From NCBI GenBank assembly GCA_023422955.1, contig JAFAGG010000004.1, forward strand, positions 1 to 64,000: a stretch of DNA of 64,000 nucleotides, written 5' to 3'. Within the stretch, counting starts at the first letter, position 1, and the number at the start of each line of letters is the position of its first letter. A model generated the notes under the pieces. That model had not been told where the DNA came from and made no database searches. It saw only the letters and a list, made by a program, of their open reading frames with translations. Source of the stretch: Pseudomonadota bacterium (lineage in GTDB: Bacteria > Pseudomonadota > Gammaproteobacteria > Burkholderiales > Burkholderiaceae_D). This document shows, in pieces, positions 44,234 through 51,702 of the stretch. The position numbers and the translations under genes were made by a program.

Positions 44234-46252
44234 TCAGGAGCGCGCCAGCAACCGCTTCATCCATTCCAGCAGCGCGGTGGGAAGCAGTTCCGGTTTCGGC
44301 AGCAAGGCATACTGATGCGCACCGAAAACACCGGGAAGATAGTTGGCGGCCTGGCGATCTATGGTCAGGCAGAAGGGATTGATGCCCTGCATGCGGGCCT
44401 CGGTGACGGCCTGACGCATGTCTTCCACACCGTAGCGTCCTTCGTAATCATCGACATCATTGGGCTTGCCATCGGAGAGCAGCAACAGCAAGCGATGACG
44501 GGCCTTCTGCTGCATCAGCATGGCGCTGGCATGCCGCAGGGCGGCGCCGGTACGCGTGTAATGCTCGGGTTCAAGCGCGGCGATGCGGCGCGCCACCGTG
44601 TCGCTGCAGGGTTCGTCAAAGGATTTCACCGGCCTTATCGTCACGCCATGCGGTCCCTCGCCGGAAAAGCCCATCACGCTGTAGGGCTCGCGCATGCCGT
44701 CCAGCGCGATGGATACCAGCAGCAGCGCTTCACGCTCCACATCGATAATGCGCTTGTCGGCCGAAATCCAGCCGTCAGTCGAGCCGCTGATATCGATCAG
44801 CAGCACGATGGCCATGTCGCGACTGGCGCGCCTGTGAGTCTGGTATAGCGCCTGACTGAGCGGCAGTCCCGCGCGGAAGTCGGCATAGCCATCGATGCAG
44901 GCATCCAGGTCTATCTCTTCGCCCTCCAGTTGCTTGTGCAGGCGCACCCGCTGCGCAGTCAGCATCTCGAAGCGGCGGCGCACCAGCGCCAGCATGGCGC
45001 GGTAATCGTCCAGCGTCTGGTTCACCCAGGCTTGCGGACCTTCTCTGGGCGGGCAAAGATGAATCGTGACGCCGGCGTCGAGATAGGCGCTGGCGCGATA
45101 ATCCCATTCCGGATATGACAAGCGCATGCCATCGGCCGGGCTGCGAACCGGCTTGTGCTTTTCCCTCTCACCCGGCATATCCTCGGAAATGAAAACTTCC
45201 TTGGGGCGTCCCGGCGTGGAGACCAGGCGGGCTTCCGGCAGTTCGGACAGCGCATCGGCGAATTCGTCCGACGCAGTGCTTTCATCACGATCGGTCGGCC
45301 GCTGCAGGCCGAGCGGATCTTCCACCTGCTCATGCGGCTGGGCGGTTTGTATCATCCAGGCACCCGGACCTTTATCGTCTTCATCCTCGACAGGCTTGCG
45401 TACTTCCGGCGTTCTGTTCAGGCGCGCGCTGCGTGGCGGCGCGGCATCAGGATCCGGCGCATTAGCCCCTGCATCGGCTTCGGATAAAGAGCCGGACTGC
45501 GCCGGCAACCGCAGCACTCCCGTCCACAAGTCTGCGTACAAGGCAGCGCCGGCGCCGTGAGTGCTCATTCCCTGCCTGACCAGCGCATCCGCCATCTTTG
45601 CAGCCTCTATCGCAAGCTGTTCGCTGTCTGGAGATGGGGTCAGCTCGATTTCCCTGGCCAGCGTCGCGCGCACGAATTCTTCCAGCGGCCGGCGATGAGC
45701 GGGAAAAGCATTCAGAAGAGGTCTTAGTTGTAGCGCATGCGCACGCAAAGCCTGCAGCGAGGGACGCATGCCGGGCAGCATCTGCATGAGGGCACTGTCG
45801 GCCGCATGGGCAGACAGCACGATGAAAACGGAACGCTGCAATTCATTCGACAGGCCTGCAAAGTACTGCGGACCCTGACGCACAGCACGCAACGCCTGCT
45901 GCAAGGCCATCAGCCGATACCATTCCAGCGCGCCATCCTGCTCCTCCGGCGGCAGGCGGGCCGGCAGCCAGATGCTGTTGCCGTCGGTTGCCGGCACCGC
46001 CCTGTGCACACGCGGCCCTTCGCGTCGCCTGAATACCTTGGTCAGGAAAGTGGGGGGTGCGGGCACCTGGGCCACGCGGATAGGAAAGCTCGTGCCGAAA
46101 ACCGCCGCCATCAGCAAGTCCAGCCGTTGCGCAATATCCCGCAGCACCACTTCTTCCGCGGGCTTGCCCTTGCGCTGGCGCTGCCAGAGATCGCGGGCGT
46201 AGATCGTGACATGCCGGGCGACATCGGTAATGACGTCTTCTGCTTCGGCCAC
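44234..46252 (-). CDS. norD: Nitric oxide reductase activation protein NorD
   Basis: A 672-residue cytoplasmic protein with a C-terminal von Willebrand A domain whose MIDAS motif is LLIDISGSTDGW. The N-terminal part is helical and the middle is Asp/Glu/Pro rich. NorD works with the AAA+ protein NorQ to insert the non-haem iron (FeB) into NorB. It is the last gene of the nor operon, 16 bp after norQ. Confidence 0.92.
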   Translation of the reverse strand: MAEAEDVITDVARHVTIYARDLWQRQRKGKPAEEVVLRDIAQRLDLLMAAVFGTSFPIRVAQVPAPPTFLTKVFRRREGPRVHRAVPATDGNSIWLPARLPPEEQDGALEWYRLMALQQALRAVRQGPQYFAGLSNELQRSVFIVLSAHAADSALMQMLPGMRPSLQALRAHALQLRPLLNAFPAHRRPLEEFVRATLAREIELTPSPDSEQLAIEAAKMADALVRQGMSTHGAGAALYADLWTGVLRLPAQSGSLSEADAGANAPDPDAAPPRSARLNRTPEVRKPVEDEDDKGPGAWMIQTAQPHEQVEDPLGLQRPTDRDESTASDEFADALSELPEARLVSTPGRPKEVFISEDMPGEREKHKPVRSPADGMRLSYPEWDYRASAYLDAGVTIHLCPPREGPQAWVNQTLDDYRAMLALVRRRFEMLTAQRVRLHKQLEGEEIDLDACIDGYADFRAGLPLSQALYQTHRRASRDMAIVLLIDISGSTDGWISADKRIIDVEREALLLVSIALDGMREPYSVMGFSGEGPHGVTIRPVKSFDEPCSDTVARRIAALEPEHYTRTGAALRHASAMLMQQKARHRLLLLLSDGKPNDVDDYEGRYGVEDMRQAVTEARMQGINPFCLTIDRQAANYLPGVFGAHQYALLPKPELLPTALLEWMKRLLARS

Positions 46253-46268
46253 CGCTGACTCCTAAGCG

Positions 46269-47072
46269 TTAGACGAAAGTGGCATCGACCAGGTCGCGCA
46301 TGGCGCCGATCAGGGAAGGATCGTCGGACAAGGGCGAGACCAGCGCCGACCCGCAGGCCTCCTTGACCGGAATGCCGCTGGAAATCAGCCGTGCCGTCGC
46401 AATCAGCAAGCGGGTACTCGGCACTTCCGCCAGGCCCCTATCCTGCAAGGCACGCAGGCGACGACCGAGCGCGACCAGCGCATGCGCGGTGGCATGATCG
46501 GTCCCACCTTCATGCTGAATGATGGAGGCTTCCTGTTCCGCAGGCGGAAAAGTGAAATCCAGCGCGACGAAACGCTGCCGGGTGCTGGGCTTGAGGTCTT
46601 TCAGCATGCGCTGATAGCCGGGATTGTAGGACACTACCAGCTGGAATCCAGCCGCGGCCTCGATCGTTTCGCCGGTCTTGTCGATAGGCAGCACGCGGCG
46701 GTAATCGGTCAGCGGATGCAGCACCACGACCGTATCCTGCCGTGCCTCTACCACTTCATCGAGGTAGCAGATCGCGCCTTCGCGCACCGCACGCGTCAGC
46801 GGACCATCCTGCCATTGCGTGCCGTCGTGCCGAATCAGAAAGCGCCCCATCAGGTCGCTCGCCGTCAGGTCGTCATGGCAGGAAATCGTGATCAGCGGCC
46901 GTCCCAGCCGCCAGGCCATGTGCTCGACAAAACGCGTCTTGCCGCAGCCGGTAGGCCCCTTGAGCATGACCGCCAGCTTGCTGGCATGGCATTGCTCGAA
47001 TATCCGGACTTCGTCACCGAAAGGCAGGTAGAACGGCTCGCTACCTTTCGGTATTGCTTCGTTGCCTGTCAT
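46269..47072 (-). CDS. norQ: MoxR-type AAA+ ATPase NorQ
   Basis: A 267-residue ATPase of the CbbQ/NirQ/NorQ group. Walker A is GPTGCGKT, the Walker B region is ICYLDEVVEA, sensor 1 is in LVVSYNPGYQ and an arginine finger is likely in PSTRQRF. It activates NorB with NorD. Its ATG overlaps the norB stop (ATGA), so it is translationally coupled to norB. Confidence 0.95.
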   Translation of the reverse strand: MTGNEAIPKGSEPFYLPFGDEVRIFEQCHASKLAVMLKGPTGCGKTRFVEHMAWRLGRPLITISCHDDLTASDLMGRFLIRHDGTQWQDGPLTRAVREGAICYLDEVVEARQDTVVVLHPLTDYRRVLPIDKTGETIEAAAGFQLVVSYNPGYQRMLKDLKPSTRQRFVALDFTFPPAEQEASIIQHEGGTDHATAHALVALGRRLRALQDRGLAEVPSTRLLIATARLISSGIPVKEACGSALVSPLSDDPSLIGAMRDLVDATFV

Positions 47073-48445
47073 GCTGGTGCCGTTGCCTCACTCAAGGGGC
47101 GCGCATTCGCCTCCCTGTCGCTGGCGACCTGAAAGCGCGGCGCATAACGGAAGAAGTCGATAATGAACAGCAAGACCCCTATCGCAAAAATGGAACCGGT
47201 GGCGACCAGCATCAGGAAATGCACCTGGATCTTCAACTGCGTATCCAGATAGCCCAGGCCCATGATGCGCTCCAGGTAAACCTGGCCGATGCCGGCGGTC
47301 GCAAACGACAGCGTCATGCCGAACATGCCGGCCAGCTGCATCCAGAATGCGAGGTAGCCCATGGTGGTGCCGCCTTCGCGCCGTCCCGGCGTGATCGAGG
47401 GCAGCGCATAGGTGATCATCGCCATCACGATCATCGCATAGGCGCCGTAGAACGCGGCATGACCATGCATGGCGGTAATCAGGGTGCCGTGTGTCCACTT
47501 GTTCACGGAAGGGAAAGTATGAGCCAGGCCCAGCAGGCCGGCGCCGAACAGCGTGAACACCGCGCTGCCGACCGCCCAGTGCAACGCCAGGACATTCGGA
47601 TGAGACATGCCCGAGCGGCGGATCGCCGAGTAGGCGTAGCCGGCCATTACGACCAGCGCCACCGGTTCCAGCGCGCTGAAGAAGCCGCCGATAGGCAGCC
47701 AGTAGGCCGGCACGCCAACCCAGTAATAGTGATGAGCGGTACCCAGGATGCCGGCGATGAAGACCAGGCCGACAATCACGTACAGCCACTTCTCCATCAC
47801 TTCGCGGTCAGCGCCGGAAAGTCGGATCAGCAGGTAGGCCAGGAATGCGCCCTGGATCATTTCCCACACGCCTTCCACCCACAGGTGGATGGTCCACCAG
47901 CGGTAATAGATTGCGACGGTGTAGTTTTCATAGTGCAGCAGCGCCGGCAAATAAAGCAGCGCGGCGCAGCCCACACCCAGCAGCAGCACGCCTTCAGTGG
48001 TGGTGAAGCGGCCGGACTTCCTGATGGTCATGCCGATGTTGTACAGGAAGATCAGCATGCAGATCACGATGACGATCTTGTGCGGCAGCGGCTGCTCCAG
48101 CAGCTTGTTGCCGGTACCGTAGCGGAACAGGTAACCGATGATGGCGGTCACGCCCATGATGACCCACAGCACCAGCTGCACGTAAGCCAGCTTGACGCTG
48201 TAGATTTCGGTGCGCGATTCATCCGGCACCATCCAGTAGGTCGCGCCCATGAAGCCGGTCAGCACCCACACGATCAGCAGGTTGGTATGGATCACCTTGG
48301 TGACGTCAAACGGCAGGATGTACAGCAAGGGGTCGGGCCCCAGGTACTTGGCGGCGGATAGCAGCCCGAATACGATTTGCAGGCCGAACAAGGCCATGGC
48401 AACGGCAAAATACCAGTACGCGATCGATTGGGATTTGTAGCGCAT
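47069..48445 (-). CDS. norB: Nitric oxide reductase catalytic subunit NorB (cNOR type)
   Basis: 458 residues with 12 helices. Haem and FeB ligand segments are visible: HTNLLIVW (low-spin haem His), IHLWVEGVWEMIQGAF (FeB His and the conserved Glu residues), GTAHHYYWVG (FeB His pair) and MHGHAAFYGAYAM (haem ligands). It lacks the N-terminal quinol-oxidising extension of qNor, so it takes electrons from NorC. It reduces 2 NO to N2O at the membrane. It lies 14 bp after norC. Confidence 0.96.
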   Translation of the reverse strand: MRYKSQSIAYWYFAVAMALFGLQIVFGLLSAAKYLGPDPLLYILPFDVTKVIHTNLLIVWVLTGFMGATYWMVPDESRTEIYSVKLAYVQLVLWVIMGVTAIIGYLFRYGTGNKLLEQPLPHKIVIVICMLIFLYNIGMTIRKSGRFTTTEGVLLLGVGCAALLYLPALLHYENYTVAIYYRWWTIHLWVEGVWEMIQGAFLAYLLIRLSGADREVMEKWLYVIVGLVFIAGILGTAHHYYWVGVPAYWLPIGGFFSALEPVALVVMAGYAYSAIRRSGMSHPNVLALHWAVGSAVFTLFGAGLLGLAHTFPSVNKWTHGTLITAMHGHAAFYGAYAMIVMAMITYALPSITPGRREGGTTMGYLAFWMQLAGMFGMTLSFATAGIGQVYLERIMGLGYLDTQLKIQVHFLMLVATGSIFAIGVLLFIIDFFRYAPRFQVASDREANARPLSEATAPA

Positions 48446-48459
48446 GAATAACTCCCTGA

Positions 48460-49332
48460 TTACTTAAGCGAGGCAAGATAGGCAGTCAGCTGATCCAGCT
48501 CTTCTGCCGTCATGGACTTGCCATAGGTGTTGGGCATGAAGGACACGCCATTGGCCGAATACATCGCGCCCGGAATCAGGTGGGCGCTCGGCTCAACGAT
48601 GGCTTCCTTGATATACCCTTCCACATCTTTTGCCTGGCCTTTGTAATCCGGCGCGGCAATGATTTCCGCCGCGCGGGCGCTCAAGCCCGCCAGGGTGGGG
48701 CCGGCCATGTTGACGCCCGGTGCAATCGAGTGGCAGGCATTGCAGGCAGGCGTGGCCGAGCGGAAAATGCGTTCGCCCAGTGCAATCGGATTCTCCTGCC
48801 CTGTCAGAGGACGCGCACCGGGCGGCGTAGCAGCGCTTTCCTTGGATTCGCCTATAGACTGGCCCTGGCGCTCGGCAGAGAAGTCGGTGCCGGGGATGGA
48901 GGCGCCGGTGACGAGAATGGGACGCGGCGGCCAGCCCTGATTGTCGACCTTGCTGACCCAGTCCAGGAATGCGATCAGATTGACGATTTCCTCTTCGCTC
49001 AGATTCTGCTGCGGCATCAGGCGGCGGTGCCGTTGTTCGTCATAGAACTGGGACGGATCGCGCATGTAGGCCTTCAGATATTCCTCGCCCCTCAACTGGG
49101 TGATCTTGGTGAGGTCCGGTGCGTAGTAAGCGCCCTCACCGAAAATCGTATGGCAGTTGATGCAGTTGTACTTGTGCCAGACATTCTGGCCGTGCTTGAC
49201 TTCCTGTGTGATGTTCTGGGAATTGGTAAGCTCCGGAAACTGGCGGTGGCTGTCCAGCGTCAGGACCAGGAATACCAAAGCGGCCAGCGCGGTGGAGGCG
49301 ATGGCGAACAGGCGGGTTTGTCTTTTGTTCAT
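48460..49332 (-). CDS. norC: NorC fused to a second cytochrome c domain (dihaem NorC)
   Basis: 290 residues, about twice the usual NorC length. An N-terminal helix (about 7-26) is followed by a canonical NorC domain with haem motif CINCH (57-61) and GEGAYYAPDLTKI. After a Gly/Ser/Pro linker (about 140-180) comes a second cytochrome c domain with CNACH (197-201) and a candidate Met ligand at 266 (MPNTYG). The first domain should feed NorB; the second may replace a soluble electron donor. It starts 10 bp after the small membrane ORF. Confidence 0.92.
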   Translation of the reverse strand: MNKRQTRLFAIASTALAALVFLVLTLDSHRQFPELTNSQNITQEVKHGQNVWHKYNCINCHTIFGEGAYYAPDLTKITQLRGEEYLKAYMRDPSQFYDEQRHRRLMPQQNLSEEEIVNLIAFLDWVSKVDNQGWPPRPILVTGASIPGTDFSAERQGQSIGESKESAATPPGARPLTGQENPIALGERIFRSATPACNACHSIAPGVNMAGPTLAGLSARAAEIIAAPDYKGQAKDVEGYIKEAIVEPSAHLIPGAMYSANGVSFMPNTYGKSMTAEELDQLTAYLASLK

Positions 49333-49342
49333 GGCGATCCTC

Positions 49343-49453
49343 TTACACGCCTATGCCGGCCCAGTACTTGACCGAAATATAGGCGGCGTAAATCATCGCG
49401 ACTACCATGAGCAGCACGACGACATAGCTGAAGATTTTCAGGGGTCTGTACAT
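49343..49453 (-). CDS. 36-residue single-helix membrane protein at the head of the nor operon
   Basis: The ATG at 49453 has a GAGG ribosome site about 6 bases upstream. The protein begins MYRPLKIFSY, has one hydrophobic helix (about residues 8-28) and ends VKYWAGIGV. It ends 10 bp before norC, in the same direction, and lies downstream of the predicted nor promoter, so it should be the first gene of the transcript. I do not recognise the family. Size and layout recall small oxidase subunits such as CcoQ or CydX, so a structural or assembly role in the NO reductase is a guess. Confidence 0.65.
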   Translation of the reverse strand: MYRPLKIFSYVVVLLMVVAMIYAAYISVKYWAGIGV

Positions 49454-49503
49454 GAATGACCTCGCTTCGTTCTTATGAGGGTGATGAAAAAGGAAAAGCA
49501 AAC

Positions 49504-49531
49504 GCTCCTCGTCCACGAAATGGTGAGGAGC
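49504..49531 (-). other. Leader hairpin of the nor transcript
   Basis: GCTCCTC/GAGGAGC arms with a 14-nt loop, 51 bp before the small membrane ORF. No T-run. It may influence translation or mRNA stability. Confidence 0.35.
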
Positions 49532-49555
49532 TTGTCAGCAGGGGAACGTACCGAA

Positions 49556-49570
49556 GATACCATTCGTATC
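49556..49570. promoter_or_regulatory. Candidate NsrR operator at the nor promoter
   Basis: GATAC-N5-GTATC, perfect symmetry with the same spacing as the known neisserial NsrR operator core (AATAC-N5-GTATT). It overlaps the predicted transcription start (about 49567), the right place for repression. Confidence 0.5.
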
Positions 49571-49599
49571 CGCAAGGTAATCTCATGATAAAGAGACCT

Positions 49600-49613
49600 T
49601 TGCAATACATCAA
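49600..49613 (-). promoter_or_regulatory. Candidate FNR/DNR-type site of the nor operon
   Basis: Minus strand TTGATGTATTGCAA: one half is a perfect TTGAT, the other keeps CAA, fitting TTG-N8-CAA. A -10-like TACCTT (49574-49579) lies downstream, about 2 bp closer than ideal for class II spacing. Confidence 0.4.
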
Positions 49614-49833
49614 TAACTTTCTGCCAAGACGTGAAGCCCGAGCCACACTTTACAGAAAATGCCTGCCACTCCCTGCTCCTCATTTCATGATTACGGCCAG
49701 GCCAAGTGTGCATACTTTCTTTCTTGGAAAGCAGTAAAAATTCAGGGGGCAATATTCATTTGCCCACCCTGCCCGCCTTAATAATGAATACCGGCAAAAG
49801 GAGTTTGATACGCATTGGTTTTTTTTCAGATGC

Positions 49834-49863
49834 GTGACGCTTGCTTCTTCGTCTGGCTATAAT
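49834..49863 (+). promoter_or_regulatory. Sigma-70 type promoter of the cytochrome c gene
   Basis: GTGACG-N18-TATAAT, with a perfect -10, about 98 bp upstream of the start codon. Confidence 0.5.
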
Positions 49864-49960
49864 CGCCCGTGAACCTTCGCGTTACGGGTTGCCCTTTAAG
49901 GAATTAAACATGTGATGATGCTGTCCCTACCAACGGACACATCCTGTTATGGAGAATGAC

Positions 49961-50269
49961 ATGAAAGCTTTGTTGATCGCGACCCTGGCAGTGGGCGCCG
50001 TGGTTTCCACGCCTGCACTGGCCAACCTTGAACTGGCGAAAGCCAAGAACTGCATGGCCTGCCATAGCGTCGATAAAAAAGTGCTGGGCCCCTCTTACAA
50101 AGAGGTGGCGGCCAAATATGCCGGACAAAAAGATGCGGAAACCTATCTGGCGCAGAAGATCATGAAAGGCAGTTCGGGCGTATGGGGCGCAGTCCCGATG
50201 CCACCGAATGCCAACGTCAGCGAAAAGGAAGCACGCGAACTGGCGAAGTGGACGCTGTCGCTCAAGTAA
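49961..50269 (+). CDS. Periplasmic cytochrome c (c551/c552 type)
   Basis: 102 residues: signal peptide ending near TPALA, haem motif CMACHSVDKKVLGPSY, and distal Met in VPMPPN. This is a class I cytochrome of about 8-9 kDa when mature. ATG 49961 is preceded by GGAG at 7 bases. Its place beside the nor operon makes it a possible electron donor to NorC or to the cbb3 oxidase. A terminator follows at 50284-50315. Confidence 0.92.
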   Translation: MKALLIATLAVGAVVSTPALANLELAKAKNCMACHSVDKKVLGPSYKEVAAKYAGQKDAETYLAQKIMKGSSGVWGAVPMPPNANVSEKEARELAKWTLSLK

Positions 50270-50283
50270 TCCCTTCCTCTGCG

Positions 50284-50315
50284 GCGCGAAGCTGAATCCG
50301 GCTTCGCGCTTTTTA
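50284..50315 (+). terminator. Intrinsic terminator of the cytochrome c gene
   Basis: Stem GCGCGAAGC/GCTTCGCGC with an 8-nt loop and a run of five T. Confidence 0.88.
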
Positions 50316-50378
50316 TTTGCCTGCCATCCTTGACCACGGGATGCGCATCCTCTTCTACGTCCCGCTTTCCTTGCCCTC

Positions 50379-50750
50379 ATGAGTTATTACGCCATCAAGC
50401 ATATTCACATGCTGACTGCCGTCATCACCGGCGTACTCTTCCTGTTGCGCGGCTGCTGGATGATCACGGGCTCCTCACTGCTGCGGCAACGATGGACGAG
50501 GATAGTCCCGCATGTGAATGACACGGTGCTGCTGGCAAGCGCGATCACCATGGCGGTATGGAGCGGCCAGTATCCGCTTCAGCAGCACTGGCTGACGGCC
50601 AAAGTGCTGCTGCTGATTGCCTACATCGTCGCCGGCACAATAGCGCTAAAGCGCGGCAAAACCCGGCCCATAAGAATCACGGCGTTTATTCTTGCGCTAG
50701 TCTGTCTCGGCTATATCTTCAAAATCGCGCTGACACGCCAAGTACTCTAG
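50379..50750 (+). CDS. SirB2 family membrane protein
   Basis: 123 residues with four membrane helices. Family features are YYAIKHIHMLTAVITGVLFLLRG at the N-terminus and HVNDTVLLASAITMA, plus LTAKVLLLIAYIVAG. SirB proteins are widespread and poorly understood. It stands alone between a terminator and the carbonic-anhydrase-like gene. Confidence 0.85.
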   Translation: MSYYAIKHIHMLTAVITGVLFLLRGCWMITGSSLLRQRWTRIVPHVNDTVLLASAITMAVWSGQYPLQQHWLTAKVLLLIAYIVAGTIALKRGKTRPIRITAFILALVCLGYIFKIALTRQVL

Positions 50751-50958
50751 CTGCCTGCTTTTCAAGCAAAGCCTCGCATTCCTGGCCTGATGCACGGGGC
50801 CTTCGCCCGCTCATACTCCAGTCCTCAAGCCATTTCTCAGACATGTCGCTCTGATACGGACACGGCTCAAAATATATTTCCATTTGCAAAACATCCCATA
50901 TCACCATTACTTCCATATCTATAATTTGTTTCCCGAAAAATAAGCATAAGGAAACAAG

Positions 50959-51552
50959 ATGCCCCACCTCGATTGCCATTGCTCTGCCGCCCTGCCCGCT
51001 GCTCCACGCCGCAAGTTCCTCAAGTTCGCCGCGCTGGGAGGCGGCGTCAGCCTGTTTGCCGGCGCATCGCTGTTTTCCCGCGCCCATGCGGCGGGCGGCA
51101 CCGATGCCTTGCTGCTTAGCTGCATGGATTACCGGCTGATGGATGAAGTCGAGCAGTACATGTCTGGCCGCGGCCTGCGAAACAAGTATGACCACGTTAT
51201 TCTTGCGGGTGCAGCACTGGGCGCGGTCACGGATAAATTCCCCGCCTGGAACCAGACCTTCTGGGAACACTTGGATGTGGCGATCAAGCTGCACAACATT
51301 CGCCAAGTCATCGTCCTCGATCATCGCGACTGCGGCGCCTACAAGGTCATACTCGGCCCGGAACATGCGAAAGATCGAAATCTGGAAAAGCAGGTGCATG
51401 CCGCCCAGTTGCACAAGCTCAAGGGCTTGATAGGCGAGAAGTATTCGAAACTGGAAGTGGAACTGCTACTGATGGGGCTGGACGGGCAGGTGGAAGTGAT
51501 AAACGGGAAGACGCCGGCTGACGGTAAAAACAGGCCTGCCGCCAGGTCGTAA
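50959..51552 (+). CDS. Tat-exported beta-carbonic-anhydrase-like protein
   Basis: 197 residues. The N-terminus has a twin-arginine signal (RRKFLKFAALGGG then hydrophobic to AHAAGG). The mature part keeps the beta-class zinc ligands: Cys, Asp and Arg in LSCMDYRL and His/Cys in LDHRDCGAYK. It is therefore likely a zinc enzyme or zinc-binding protein in the periplasm. The chain is short and the usual strand after the second motif is diverged, so a function other than CO2 hydration is possible. Confidence 0.75.
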   Translation: MPHLDCHCSAALPAAPRRKFLKFAALGGGVSLFAGASLFSRAHAAGGTDALLLSCMDYRLMDEVEQYMSGRGLRNKYDHVILAGAALGAVTDKFPAWNQTFWEHLDVAIKLHNIRQVIVLDHRDCGAYKVILGPEHAKDRNLEKQVHAAQLHKLKGLIGEKYSKLEVELLLMGLDGQVEVINGKTPADGKNRPAARS

Positions 51553-51702
51553 GAATATTTCCGTAGCTCAGCCAGGGCATGCTCCGTACGCGGCAGCATG
51601 CCTTTTGCGCTTGCAACGCCTGCGTCCTTCAGGTGCAAGACTGCCTGCCATCATGAATACTCTCGTCGCTGGCCGATGCCGGAACTGCTGCGGTGAGCAG
51701 GC

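Larger units (their letters stand above)
49454..49960. other. Divergent regulatory region between the nor operon and the cytochrome c gene
   Basis: 507 bp without a supported gene. It holds, from left to right, a leader hairpin (49504-49531), a dyad (49556-49570), a CRP/FNR-type site (49600-49613) and a sigma-70 type promoter for the cytochrome gene (49834-49863). The stretch 49620-49830 shows nothing further. Confidence 0.6.

Noticed and set aside
49801..49835. TTGATACGC half-site before the cytochrome c gene as an FNR box
   Set aside because: The second half (ATTGG) does not match ATCAA, and a good sigma-70 promoter lies beside it.
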